In this document: positions 9,287-19,071 of the stretch, piece by piece
How the letters are laid out: every line of letters starts with the position of its first letter
Position numbering within the stretch: position 1 is the stretch's first letter
Origin: Winogradskyella vincentii
GTDB taxonomy: Bacteria; Bacteroidota; Bacteroidia; Flavobacteriales; Flavobacteriaceae
Assembly: GCF_020166345.1 (NCBI RefSeq)
Contig: NZ_JAIUJS010000008.1
Span: forward strand, 61,319-125,318
Length of the DNA stretch: 64,000 nucleotides
Reading direction: 5' to 3'
Made by a program: the position numbers and the translations under genes
The notes under the pieces: model-generated
What the model was told of the DNA's origin: nothing
Database searches by the model: none
What the model saw: only the letters and a program-made list of their open reading frames with translations

Positions 9287-12200
9287 TTGAAAGATACTAT
9301 TACACAAGATATTAATGTGAAATTAGAGCCCATAACAATTGATAACAAGGCTTATTTTAAAATTTCCAACAGTAATAGAATGCGACCATTTTTTATGAGC
9401 ATAGTAAGTGATTCTGATCACTGGATGTTTATATCTAGTAATGGCGGATTAACAGCGGGAAGAAAGAATTCTGAATACTCAATTTTCCCTTATTACTCTG
9501 ACGATAAAATAACTGAATCATCTGAAATTACAGGTTCAAAATCGATTTTTCAGGTAACCAAAAATGGAGAAAAATATATTTGGGAACCATTCTCAATTAG
9601 ATTTCAAGATAATTATAACACAAGGTGTAACTTATATAAAAGTGTTTATGGAAACTCCGTGATTTTTGAAGAAGAAAATCTAGACCTTGACCTTGTATAT
9701 AGTTATGAGTGGTGTTCAAGCGATAAATATGGTTTTGTTAAAAAATCAACACTTTCAAATAGCGGCGAATCACCTGTAGAGGTTAATGTTTTAGATGGTA
9801 TTCAAAATGTTTTGCCTTATGGTGTGAATAGTGCACTACAAAATGCAAGTAGTAATTTAGTTGATGCCTATAAACGTACAGAATTAGTTAAAGAATCTGG
9901 TATAGGAATTTTTGCTTTAAGTGCTATAATTGTAGATAAAGCAGAGCCAAGCGAAGCATTAAAAGCAAATGTTGTATGGTCCTTAGGAATTGAAAACCCA
10001 AATTACCTGTTGTCCTCTCTTCAACTTGATAAATTTAGAAATTTTGTAGATGTAGACTTAGAAACTGATGTAAAGGCTGAGAAAGGTGCCTATTTTATAA
10101 ATTCAAAGATTCAGCTTGTTCCTCAGTCCAAAAAAGAATGGTTATTCGTTGTAAATGTTAATCAGGACACATCAGATATTGTTGAAATCTCAAAAGCGAT
10201 TAGTGAGGAGAGTAAACTTTTACAGAAGCTTGAAGATGATATAGCCTTGGGTACTGAAAATCTTGTAAAACTGAATGCTGCTTCTGATGGACTACAATTA
10301 TCATCAGATAATTATAGAGATACTAGGCATTTTTCAAATACCCTATTCAATATTATGCGTGGTGGTATTTTTGACAATGGCTATACAATTGAAAAATGGG
10401 ATTTAGAAAAGTATTTAGCAAAGGCAAATAAAAAAGTATCGAGAAATTCTGAAGATATTATTAATGCCTTGCCAGAAACATTTTCTGTTGGAGTACTAAA
10501 AGAAATTGCATACAAATCTGATGATAAAAACTTCAGAAGGTTATGTCTAGAGTACATGCCATTAAAGTTTAGTCGTCGTCATGGTGACCCGAGTCGTCCA
10601 TGGAACAAATTTTCAATTAATACAAGAGATGAAGTAGATGGGTCTAAAATATTAGATTACGAAGGTAACTGGAGAGATATTTTTCAGAATTGGGAAGCCT
10701 TAGCATGCTCTTATCCTGAGTTTATTGAGAGCATGATTCACAAGTTCCTTAATGCAACTACATTTGATGGATATAATCCATATAGAGTAACAAAAGACGG
10801 CTTTGATTGGGAAATAATTGAGCCAGACGATCCATGGTCCTATATTGGATATTGGGGAGATCACCAAATTATATACTTACTTAAGTTCTTAGAATTTATA
10901 GAAGAATACACACCAGGCAAGCTTGAAAGCTTCTTTGATAAAGATCTATTTGTTTATGCAAACGTTCCTTATAAAATTAAACAGTATGAGGATTTACTTA
11001 AAAATCCTAAAGATACAATTGAGTTCGACGAGGAATTAGATCATAGAATTCGTCAAGATAGATCTGAGATTGGTGCTGATGGAGCATTATTGAGAGACGA
11101 AAATAGATTTATTGTAAAAGTAAATTTCATTGAAAAAATATTAGCGACTACTCTAGCTAAATTATCCAATTTTATTCCTGAAGGTGGTATTTGGATGAAT
11201 ACACAACGCCCAGAATGGAATGATGCAAACAATGCTTTAGTTGGTAATGGTGTGTCAATGGTTACGCTCTATTATTTAAGACGATTTTTAAAGTTCTTCG
11301 ATGAGGTTTTTGATAAATCTGAAGCAGAATCAGTTGAAATTTCTCAGGAATTAAAAGTATTTTTTGATGCAATATTCGGTGCGTTTAAATCAAATTCACA
11401 AATATTATCTGAGTCAATTAATGATAAAGACCGCAAAATAGTATTAGATGCATTGGGTCAAGCAGGTAGTAATTATAGAGAGCAAATTTATAATAATGCA
11501 TTTACAGGCAGAAAATCTGAGTTAACAATTGATTCACTTAAGGAATTTGTAGATATAAGTCTTAAATTTTTAGAACAGTCAATTGAGGCAAATAAAAGAG
11601 AAGATAATTTATATCATGCCTACAACCTAATGACGGTTAATGATGATAATACAGTATCTATTTCTTACTTGGATGAAATGTTAGAAGGACAAGTGGCTGT
11701 ATTAAGTTCTGGATATCTTAGTTCTAAGGAAAATTTAGCTGTATTAGATGGTTTAAAAGCAAGTAAGTTGTTTAGACCAGACCAGTATAGTTACATCCTA
11801 TATCCAAATAAGAACTTAAAAGGTTTTATGGATAGAAATTCTATACCATCAGAAGCCGTAAAAAGTTCTGAATTATTGCAATCTCTTGTAGCAGACAATA
11901 ATGCACATATAATCAATAAAGATGTTAAGGGAGATTATCATTTCAATGGAAATTTCAAAAATGCAAATGATTTAAAAGAGGCCCTTGACAATTTAAAAGA
12001 CTCAAATTATGCGGAATTAGTTGAGAAAGATGAGCAGAATGTACTTCAAATCTTTGAAGATATTTTTAATCATAAGGCGTTTACAGGCCGTTCAGGGACA
12101 TTCTATGGCTATGAAGGATTAGGATCTATATACTGGCATATGGTTTCTAAATTACTTTTGGCTGTAATGGAATGTTGTCAAAAAGCTATTGGCGAAAATG

Positions 12201-12733
12201 AATCTCCAGAAGTAGTTGGAAGATTGTTAGAGCACTATTATGAGATTAATGAAGGTATTGGTGTGCATAAATCTCCAGAATTATATGGCGCCTTCCCAAC
12301 AGATCCATATTCTCATACACCAGCGGGTAAAGGAGCACAACAGCCAGGAATGACCGGACAGGTTAAGGAAGATATCTTGAGTCGCTTTGGTGAACTGGGA
12401 GTGTTTTTTAAGGATGGATTACTTGTATTTAATCCATGCATGCTAAGAAAAAATGAGTTTTTAGAAGAAAAAAGAACTTTCAATTATATAAACGCGAAAG
12501 GGAATGATTCTTCAGTGCAAATAAATGAAGGGCAATTGGTATTTACATTTTGCCAAGTACCTGTTATTTATTCAGTATCCAATGAATATAAAACAGTCGC
12601 GTCACTCACTGATGGTTCAGAAAGGTCATTTAACCAACTTGGTTTAGATGATGCTACTAGTAATGAAGTTTTTAGCCGTTCAGGAAAGGTAGAGTATATC
12701 ACTGTTCATATTAAAGAAGAATATTTAAAGTAA
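9287..12733 (+). CDS. Cytosolic beta-1,3-glucan (laminarioligosaccharide) phosphorylase, GH149-like
   Basis: 1148 residues with no signal peptide. The length and motifs fit the GH149/GH94-related inverting phosphorylases. These include SNGGLTAGRKN near the N-terminus, an (alpha/alpha)6 core with the probable general acid Asp646 in EWNDANNALVG, and a C-terminal GAQQPGMTGQVKEDI segment in the phosphate-binding position. The reaction would be phosphorolysis of beta-1,3-oligoglucosides to alpha-glucose 1-phosphate. The start is a TTG at 9287; the next in-frame Met is about residue 33 and would cut conserved sequence. The GH17 gene follows after 12 bases. Family assignment is by recall of motifs; GH161 or another GH94 relative is the alternative. 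Confidence 0.8.
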   Translation: MKDTITQDINVKLEPITIDNKAYFKISNSNRMRPFFMSIVSDSDHWMFISSNGGLTAGRKNSEYSIFPYYSDDKITESSEITGSKSIFQVTKNGEKYIWEPFSIRFQDNYNTRCNLYKSVYGNSVIFEEENLDLDLVYSYEWCSSDKYGFVKKSTLSNSGESPVEVNVLDGIQNVLPYGVNSALQNASSNLVDAYKRTELVKESGIGIFALSAIIVDKAEPSEALKANVVWSLGIENPNYLLSSLQLDKFRNFVDVDLETDVKAEKGAYFINSKIQLVPQSKKEWLFVVNVNQDTSDIVEISKAISEESKLLQKLEDDIALGTENLVKLNAASDGLQLSSDNYRDTRHFSNTLFNIMRGGIFDNGYTIEKWDLEKYLAKANKKVSRNSEDIINALPETFSVGVLKEIAYKSDDKNFRRLCLEYMPLKFSRRHGDPSRPWNKFSINTRDEVDGSKILDYEGNWRDIFQNWEALACSYPEFIESMIHKFLNATTFDGYNPYRVTKDGFDWEIIEPDDPWSYIGYWGDHQIIYLLKFLEFIEEYTPGKLESFFDKDLFVYANVPYKIKQYEDLLKNPKDTIEFDEELDHRIRQDRSEIGADGALLRDENRFIVKVNFIEKILATTLAKLSNFIPEGGIWMNTQRPEWNDANNALVGNGVSMVTLYYLRRFLKFFDEVFDKSEAESVEISQELKVFFDAIFGAFKSNSQILSESINDKDRKIVLDALGQAGSNYREQIYNNAFTGRKSELTIDSLKEFVDISLKFLEQSIEANKREDNLYHAYNLMTVNDDNTVSISYLDEMLEGQVAVLSSGYLSSKENLAVLDGLKASKLFRPDQYSYILYPNKNLKGFMDRNSIPSEAVKSSELLQSLVADNNAHIINKDVKGDYHFNGNFKNANDLKEALDNLKDSNYAELVEKDEQNVLQIFEDIFNHKAFTGRSGTFYGYEGLGSIYWHMVSKLLLAVMECCQKAIGENESPEVVGRLLEHYYEINEGIGVHKSPELYGAFPTDPYSHTPAGKGAQQPGMTGQVKEDILSRFGELGVFFKDGLLVFNPCMLRKNEFLEEKRTFNYINAKGNDSSVQINEGQLVFTFCQVPVIYSVSNEYKTVASLTDGSERSFNQLGLDDATSNEVFSRSGKVEYITVHIKEEYLK

Positions 12734-12745
12734 AATTATAGTATC

Positions 12746-14041
12746 ATGAAAAAAGGAAAAATAATAGTTTGTGTTTTGTCTTTGTTTATCATGATGTCTT
12801 GTAATGAAGAAAATAAAAAGGATCAAGAGTCTTTAACCCAAATAACGAAAGAAGTGACAGCAAAAGAGATATTAGGAAATCCGGATTATTTAGCTATTTC
12901 ATATGGAGGTTATCGTGAAAAATCTAGGGATAGTCAACCAACGATTCCGCAATTGAAGGAAGATCTAAGAATATTATCGGCAATGGGAATTAAGGTGCTT
13001 AGAACATATAATGTTCAGCCAAAACTACCACATGCTTCAAATATTTTAAAGGCTATTACTGAGTTAAAGGCAGAAGATGAGAATTTTGAAATGTACGTAA
13101 TGTTGGGTGCATGGATTGATTGTCTTAATGCTTGGACAGATAAAGAACCTGATCATAATGTTGAAAGTCCAAATAACGCTGGTGAAATTGACAGAGCTGT
13201 TGCTTTGGCTAATAAATACCCAGATATAGTTAAAGTGATTGCTGTAGGAAATGAGGCCATGGTAAAATGGGCCACTTCTTACTATGTGCAGCCAGATGTT
13301 ATTTTAAAATGGGTTAATCATTTACAAAATCTTAAGAAGGAAGGCAAATTACCTAAAGAGTTATGGATTACAAGCTCAGATGATTATGCGTCTTGGGGAG
13401 GTGGAGAAGATAGCTACCATGTTGAAGATTTAGAAAAATTGATCAAGGCTGTTGATTATATCTCAATGCACACATATCCATATCACAACACGCACTATAA
13501 TCCTGAGTTTTGGGGTGTGCCAGAGGCACATTCAAACATGCCATATACAACCAAAATAGAAATGGCAATGGAACGTTCTATTAAGTTTGCTCAAAAGCAT
13601 TTTGATAGTGTAACAAATTATATGAAAAGTGTAGGTGTTAATAAACCTGTTCATATTGGTGAAACAGGTTGGGCTACAATATCTAATGGGCATTATGGGC
13701 CAAACGGTTCGAGAGCAACAGATGAGTATAAACAAGGTTTGTATTATAAGCAGATGAGACGTTGGACCAATAGAGCTGGTATTTCTTGTTTTTATTTTGA
13801 AGCTTTTAATGAACAATGGAAAGACTCTCATAATGCAAAAGGATCAGAAAATCATTTTGGTTTATTTACAATTGATGGTAAGGCAAAATATCCAATTTGG
13901 GATTTAGTTGACAAAGGAATATTTGAAGGTTTAACCAGAGATGGTAATGTGATTTCTAAAACTTATGATGGCGATAAAAATGCACTTTTAGAAGAAGTGT
14001 TGGTACCACCTAGTGAAGAAGAAATTATGGCAAATAGATAA
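12746..14041 (+). CDS. GH17 beta-1,3-glucanase lipoprotein
   Basis: 431 residues with lipobox Cys19 (IMMSC) followed by NEE. The GH17 acid/base is Glu170 in AVGNEAM and the nucleophile is Glu306 in IGETGW. Further family marks are LAISYGGYR, RTYNVQP, SMHTYPYHNTHY and CFYFEAFNEQWK. The protein is one catalytic domain with a short C-terminal extension. Exported GH17 enzymes in marine flavobacterial laminarin loci cut unbranched beta-1,3-glucan stretches, complementing GH16. The GH30 gene begins 4 bases after its stop, so the two are probably translationally coupled. Confidence 0.9.
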   Translation: MKKGKIIVCVLSLFIMMSCNEENKKDQESLTQITKEVTAKEILGNPDYLAISYGGYREKSRDSQPTIPQLKEDLRILSAMGIKVLRTYNVQPKLPHASNILKAITELKAEDENFEMYVMLGAWIDCLNAWTDKEPDHNVESPNNAGEIDRAVALANKYPDIVKVIAVGNEAMVKWATSYYVQPDVILKWVNHLQNLKKEGKLPKELWITSSDDYASWGGGEDSYHVEDLEKLIKAVDYISMHTYPYHNTHYNPEFWGVPEAHSNMPYTTKIEMAMERSIKFAQKHFDSVTNYMKSVGVNKPVHIGETGWATISNGHYGPNGSRATDEYKQGLYYKQMRRWTNRAGISCFYFEAFNEQWKDSHNAKGSENHFGLFTIDGKAKYPIWDLVDKGIFEGLTRDGNVISKTYDGDKNALLEEVLVPPSEEEIMANR

Positions 14042-14045
14042 AATT

Positions 14046-15539
14046 ATGAAGCTACTTAGATTTGGCATTTGTTGTCTAATAATTACAGCTATGAGTTGCA
14101 AGGATCAAGAACAAAATGAGTTGATTGCAGATGTTTACGAGACTTCAGCAAGTGGCAACCAATTGACCCTTGTCACCGAATTTGAAAAATTGGATTCAAC
14201 ATCACTAATCAAAATAGATCCAGATCAAAAGTTTCAGACTATAACAGGTTTTGGAGGTGCATTTACAGAATCTTCCGCTTATTTGCTTAATAAACTGAGT
14301 AAGAAGAACCGAGATACAATTTTACAAGCATATTTTAGTGAGGAAGGTGCAAATTATTCACTCTGTAGAACACATATGAACTCCTGTGATTTCTCTTTGG
14401 GGCAATATTCCTATACACCAACTGAAGATAAAGATTTAAAGGATTTTTCGGTTAAAGAGGATATGGACGATTTGATTCCTATGATTAAAGAAGCCAGTGC
14501 TATTTCAAAAGATGGATTTAAGCTATTTGCTTCCCCTTGGACTGCACCACCATGGATGAAAGATAATAAAGAATGGGTTGGAGGTAAACTTTTACCAGAA
14601 CATTATCCAACGTGGGCTTTGTTCTTCTCAAAGTATGTGGATGCATACAAAGAAGAGGGTATTGATCTTTGGGGATTCACTGTAGAAAATGAACCACTAG
14701 GTAATGGAAACAACTGGGAAAGTATGCATTTCACACCAGACGAAATGACAGATTTTGTTGTTAATCATTTGGGTCCAAAATTAGAGACAGATGGGAAAGG
14801 CGATTTAAAAATCTTAGGCTACGATCAAAATAGAGAGCATTTGAGTGAATGGGTGGATTCTCAATTTAAGAATGAGGAAACGTCTAAATACTTTGATGGC
14901 ACAGCGATCCATTGGTATGCAAGTACGTATGAGATTTTCGCGGATGAACTGCAAAATGCACATAGTAAAGCACCTGATAAATTACTTATTCAGTCTGAAG
15001 CATGTATAGATGCACAGATTCCTGTTTGGAAGGACGATGCTTGGTATTGGAAAAAAGAGGCAACCGATTGGGGTTTTACTTGGGCACCAGAAAAGGACAA
15101 ACATTTACATCCTAAGTACGCGCCTGTCAACCGTTATGCCAGAGATATCATTGGTTGCTTAAATAATTGGGTTGACGGTTGGGTAGACTGGAATATGGTT
15201 TTAGATACCAAAGGTGGACCTAACTGGTTCAAAAATTGGTGTATTGCTCCAGTAATTGTAGATCCTGATAAAGATGAGGTTTATTTTACACCACTTTACT
15301 ACACAATGGCTCATTTCAGTAAATTTATTAGACCTGGTGCTGAGGTATTAGGAGTCAATAAAACGGATGATGACCTAATGGTTTCGGCATCAAAAAATAC
15401 TGATGGTTCAATAGCAATTGTAGTTTTTAATGAAGGAAAAGAAGCTAAGAACTTTACGTTAAGTTTAAATAATGAGACAAAGAATATGGGAATAAAAGGG
15501 CAGGCAATTCAAACTATTGTTATCCCTTCAAGTAAATAA
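14046..15539 (+). CDS. GH30 beta-1,6-glucosidase/glucanase lipoprotein
   Basis: 497 residues from the ATG at 14046. The 11-residue in-frame extension upstream overlaps GH17 and would spoil the signal peptide. The lipobox is Cys18 (ITAMSC). GH30 motifs are GFGGAFTESSAYLL, acid/base Glu216 in VENEPLG and nucleophile Glu318 in QSEACID, with a C-terminal beta-sandwich (residues about 410-497). In laminarin loci GH30 enzymes remove beta-1,6-linked glucose side chains so that GH16 and GH17 can work on the main chain. A GH30 glucosylceramidase-type activity on another beta-glucoside is possible but unlikely here. Confidence 0.88.
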   Translation: MKLLRFGICCLIITAMSCKDQEQNELIADVYETSASGNQLTLVTEFEKLDSTSLIKIDPDQKFQTITGFGGAFTESSAYLLNKLSKKNRDTILQAYFSEEGANYSLCRTHMNSCDFSLGQYSYTPTEDKDLKDFSVKEDMDDLIPMIKEASAISKDGFKLFASPWTAPPWMKDNKEWVGGKLLPEHYPTWALFFSKYVDAYKEEGIDLWGFTVENEPLGNGNNWESMHFTPDEMTDFVVNHLGPKLETDGKGDLKILGYDQNREHLSEWVDSQFKNEETSKYFDGTAIHWYASTYEIFADELQNAHSKAPDKLLIQSEACIDAQIPVWKDDAWYWKKEATDWGFTWAPEKDKHLHPKYAPVNRYARDIIGCLNNWVDGWVDWNMVLDTKGGPNWFKNWCIAPVIVDPDKDEVYFTPLYYTMAHFSKFIRPGAEVLGVNKTDDDLMVSASKNTDGSIAIVVFNEGKEAKNFTLSLNNETKNMGIKGQAIQTIVIPSSK

Positions 15540-15567
15540 AATTAACACTAACGAACTAATTTAAATT

Positions 15568-17133
15568 ATGTCTAACATCGCTACTCCAAAAAGAGATAAA
15601 GTGCCAATGGGTCAAAAGGCTGCATTTGGTGCTGGTCATTTTATATTAAATATCTTACCAGGTACTTTAGGTGTCTTTATCCAATTCTTTTTATTAACCG
15701 CTTGGGGAGTTGATCCTCTTTGGGCTGGTCTTTTAGGTGGATTACCTCGAATCTTTGATTCTATAACAGACCCTATAATGGGCTTCATTTCTGACAATAC
15801 CAAATCAAGATGGGGACGTCGAAGACCTTATATTTTTGTTGGTGCAATATTAAGTGGAATTTTATTCTTCTTAATGTGGCAACTAGATGATAATGCGTCC
15901 CAAACCTATATCATTTGGCATGTGATGGTTCTTCAGTTATTGTTCTTAATTGGTAATACCATGTTTGCAACTCCTCTTGTAGGGTTGGGTTATGAGATGA
16001 CTTCAGATTATAATGAGCGTACGCGCCTTATGGCGTTTTCTAATACAATGGGGCAAATTGCTTGGATGATAGTGCCATGGTTGTATGTTATTATACCAGA
16101 TTCTGAGACATTTAATACACAGACAGAAGGTGTAAGGACTATGGCTCTAATTGTAGGTGCAATGTGTGTGGTGTTCGGAATATTACCTGCACTCTTTTGT
16201 AAAGGAATTGATTCTTCTCATATGGAAAACCGTAAAGAGATCAATTTTAAATCACTCGCCTCTAACATGAAGGAATTGTTAGCAGGTATAGTTCAGGTTT
16301 CTAAGAACAAACCATTTATGAAACTTTGTGGAGCCACATTTTTGGTATTTAATGGTTTTCAATTAGTAGCTGCATTTGGCGTATTTATTATTGTTTTTTA
16401 CATGTACAACGGAAGTTATGAATCGGCAGGTACATGGCCTGCGTGGTTTAACACCATAAATGCTATTATTACAGCATTTATAGTAATTCCAATTATTTCT
16501 AAAATGGCCAATAAATGGGGTAAGAAAAACGCATTTATTATATCAACCGTTCTATCTATTGTTGGTTATATATTGAAATGGTGGGGATTTGATAAGGAAT
16601 TGAATAATGAATTTTCACAAACAGGATTGGCAAAAAGTTTGAATTCTGGAGTAAGCTCGATATTTGAGTCTTTAAACCCAGTTTTAGATAGCATTGGTAT
16701 GTCTTGGTTTAGTATTGATCCTGGGACGGAAATTCCGTGGTTAATATTTGTTCCAATTCCGCTCTTTGCATTTGGTATGGGAGGATTATTTACATTAATG
16801 ATGTCTATGACTGCAGATGTATGTGATTTAGATGAGTTGGAAAACGGAATGCCAAGAAAAGAAGGAACATTTGGCGCTATATACTGGTTAATGGTAAAGA
16901 TAGGTCAGTCAATTGCACTTGTTCTAGGTGGTGTAATATTAAGCGTAGTTGGTTTTGATCCTAATGTTACGGAACAGTCGGTTGAGACAATGAATAATTT
17001 GAGAATAGCAGATATTATTGTTCCTTCCGCTACAGCAGCACTTGCGGTTTGGGTAATGTGGAAATATAACCTAACGGAAGAAAGAGCAAGAGATATTAAA
17101 GCAGAACTAATAGAACGAAGAGGAGAATTGTAA
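15568..17133 (+). CDS. GPH-family sugar:cation symporter (MFS)
   Basis: 521 residues with about 12 membrane segments. The DPIMGFISDNT-K-RWGRRRPYI region is the loop 2-3 signature of the glycoside-pentoside-hexuronide family (MelB-like). A hydrophilic central insert (about 360-385) lies between helices. It would carry glucan-derived oligosaccharides from the periplasm to the cytosol, feeding the phosphorylase and the two cytosolic GH17-like proteins. Spacing of 28 bases upstream and 24 downstream fits one operon. Substrate size is not visible in the sequence. Confidence 0.88.
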   Translation: MSNIATPKRDKVPMGQKAAFGAGHFILNILPGTLGVFIQFFLLTAWGVDPLWAGLLGGLPRIFDSITDPIMGFISDNTKSRWGRRRPYIFVGAILSGILFFLMWQLDDNASQTYIIWHVMVLQLLFLIGNTMFATPLVGLGYEMTSDYNERTRLMAFSNTMGQIAWMIVPWLYVIIPDSETFNTQTEGVRTMALIVGAMCVVFGILPALFCKGIDSSHMENRKEINFKSLASNMKELLAGIVQVSKNKPFMKLCGATFLVFNGFQLVAAFGVFIIVFYMYNGSYESAGTWPAWFNTINAIITAFIVIPIISKMANKWGKKNAFIISTVLSIVGYILKWWGFDKELNNEFSQTGLAKSLNSGVSSIFESLNPVLDSIGMSWFSIDPGTEIPWLIFVPIPLFAFGMGGLFTLMMSMTADVCDLDELENGMPRKEGTFGAIYWLMVKIGQSIALVLGGVILSVVGFDPNVTEQSVETMNNLRIADIIVPSATAALAVWVMWKYNLTEERARDIKAELIERRGEL

Positions 17134-17157
17134 TAACTTAAATAAATAAAAAAATAA

Positions 17158-18075
17158 ATGGGTTACAGAAGAGAATCTTATTATAAATATAAAAGGTATA
17201 GTCAAATAGCTACTCAAGGAATAGATGTATCAAATCTATCATTAGAGGAACTTAAAAGTCTTTGGCTTAAAACAATGAATGATGGTTTTCATGGTATATG
17301 TTTTAGTATGTACGAAGATGGACAGACACCAGGAGATCATATTAGTTACGAGCAGGTAGAACGTCGTATAAGTATTTTGAAACCGTATGTGAAGGCTATC
17401 CGATCATTTTCTTGTATTGAAGGGAACGAACATGTTCCTGTTGCGGCTAAAAAACAAGGGATGAAGACTCTTGTGGGTGCATGGTTAAGTGATGATAAAG
17501 AAGATAATGAAAAAGAAATAGAAGGCTTAATAGCACTTGCAAAAGCGGGCCATGTTGATGTGGCGGCAGTTGGTAATGAGGTATTGTATAGAAATGACTT
17601 AACTAAAGAGGAACTTTTAGGGTATATTAAAAGAGTTAAAGATGCTCTACAGGGACTAGATATTCCTGTTGGTTACGTCGATGCATACTATGAGTTTTCA
17701 CGCCACCCTGAAATTGTGGAACTTTCAGATGTGGTCTTAGCAAACTTGTATCCATTTTGGGAAGGTTGTCCTATAGAATATGCCTTAGGACATATGCAGG
17801 CAATGTATGGGCAGGTTGTTGACGCAGCACAGGGTAAACCAATTATTATAACTGAAACCGGATGGCCAAGTGAAGGAGGAAGTTATAATGGAGCGGTTGC
17901 AGGTGACGTAGCAGCAATGAAATATTTCATAGATGCTATTAGATGGACCGAAGAGAATGATATTCCTATTTTTTACTTCTCATCCTTTGATGAATCATGG
18001 AAAACTGGAGATGAAGGAGATGTTGGTGCTTATTGGGGACTTTGGGATAAACATGAAAATCTGAAATTTAGTTAA
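17158..18075 (+). CDS. Cytosolic GH17-like protein, copy 1
   Basis: 305 residues without a signal peptide or lipobox; the start is charged (MGYRRESYYKYKRY). The GH17 catalytic pair is present: Glu141 in AVGNEVLY and Glu233 in ITETGWPSEG. IRSFSC and FYFSSFDESWK are also GH17-like. The fold should act on beta-1,3-glucosidic bonds, but the location implies imported oligosaccharides as substrate. It could be an exo-hydrolase, a chain-trimming enzyme or a transglycosylase. It lies 24 bases after the symporter gene and 15 bases before its paralogue. Confidence 0.82.
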   Translation: MGYRRESYYKYKRYSQIATQGIDVSNLSLEELKSLWLKTMNDGFHGICFSMYEDGQTPGDHISYEQVERRISILKPYVKAIRSFSCIEGNEHVPVAAKKQGMKTLVGAWLSDDKEDNEKEIEGLIALAKAGHVDVAAVGNEVLYRNDLTKEELLGYIKRVKDALQGLDIPVGYVDAYYEFSRHPEIVELSDVVLANLYPFWEGCPIEYALGHMQAMYGQVVDAAQGKPIIITETGWPSEGGSYNGAVAGDVAAMKYFIDAIRWTEENDIPIFYFSSFDESWKTGDEGDVGAYWGLWDKHENLKFS

Positions 18076-18090
18076 TGTAAATTTATAAAT

Positions 18091-18981
18091 ATGTCTCGAC
18101 GAGAGGAGAAATATTTTGCATTAGCTTCTATAGATTATCAAGGGAAGTCACTGAAGGATTTAAAAGTAATGTTTAGAAAGACCTTAAAATCTGGTATGCA
18201 TGGATTATGTTCTAGCCCATATGTGGAAGGGCAAAAACCTGGTGATCTATTATCAGAAGATCAAATTCGTAGAAGGCTGGAGATTATGAAACCTTACACA
18301 AGTTGGATCCGTTCTTTTTCATGTACCGACGGTAATGAAATGATACCGAAAATTGCAAAGGAAATGGGAGTAAAAACTCTTGTAGGAGCTTGGTTAGGCG
18401 ATGATCCTGAAATCAATGAAAAAGAATTAGAAGGGTTAATAGATCTTTGTCATAAAGGATTGGTAGATATTGCAGCTGTTGGTAATGAAGTGATGTACAG
18501 AGGTGATTTAACCGAGGATGAGTTGCTGGATAAATTGTATTACGTAAAAGGATCGATTAAAAATTTAGATGTACCAGTTGGTTATGTAGATGCCTATTAC
18601 GAATTTGAAGAAAGACCAGCCGTCACAGAAGCATGTGATGTCATATTGGCAAACTGCTATCCGTTTTGGGAAGGCTGTGATTTGGATTACTCATTATTGT
18701 ACATGAAGGATATGTACAACAAAGCAAAAAGGGCTGGCAAGGGAAAACGAGTTATAATAACAGAGACGGGTTGGCCAAGTGAAGGAACAAATCTACAAGG
18801 TGCTTTTCCTTCAGAAGAGAATGCTATAAAATACTTCATTAATGCTCAAAAATGGTCTCAAGAAGAGGATATAGAAATGTTCTATTTCTCCTCTTTTGAT
18901 GAATCATGGAAAGTGGGTGCTGAAGGTGATGTAGGTGCTTATTGGGGAATTTGGGATACGAATGAACAACCAAAGTATTAA
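18091..18981 (+). CDS. Cytosolic GH17-like protein, copy 2
   Basis: 296 residues, no export signal. It is a clear paralogue of the preceding gene: same length, GLCSSPYVEGQKPGD, IRSFSC, catalytic Glu133 in AVGNEVMY and Glu225 in ITETGWPSEG, and the same FDESWK..GDVGAYWG ending. All catalytic residues are retained, so it is not a decayed copy. The pair may differ in chain-length preference or in hydrolysis versus transfer. A 90-base gap follows, with a candidate promoter for the next gene. Confidence 0.82.
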   Translation: MSRREEKYFALASIDYQGKSLKDLKVMFRKTLKSGMHGLCSSPYVEGQKPGDLLSEDQIRRRLEIMKPYTSWIRSFSCTDGNEMIPKIAKEMGVKTLVGAWLGDDPEINEKELEGLIDLCHKGLVDIAAVGNEVMYRGDLTEDELLDKLYYVKGSIKNLDVPVGYVDAYYEFEERPAVTEACDVILANCYPFWEGCDLDYSLLYMKDMYNKAKRAGKGKRVIITETGWPSEGTNLQGAFPSEENAIKYFINAQKWSQEEDIEMFYFSSFDESWKVGAEGDVGAYWGIWDTNEQPKY

Positions 18982-19038
18982 ACACGTTTTTTAACAATTC
19001 TCTATATTTAAAAATCTGGATTAATCTCCGCAATTACA

Positions 19039-19046
19039 TATCTTTA
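19039..19046 (+). promoter_or_regulatory. Candidate -7 box for the FG-GAP lipoprotein gene
   Basis: TATCTTTA matches the Bacteroidota -7 consensus TAnnTTTG at all but the last base, 25 bases before the start codon. No clear TTG -33 element stands at the right distance, so this is tentative. Confidence 0.3.
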
Positions 19047-19071
19047 CCTTCAGCTAATTATTTAATGAAAG

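Noticed and set aside
14013..14045. Upstream extension of the GH30 gene into GH17
   Set aside because: It would put a charged stretch before the lipoprotein signal; ATG 14046 gives a clean lipobox.
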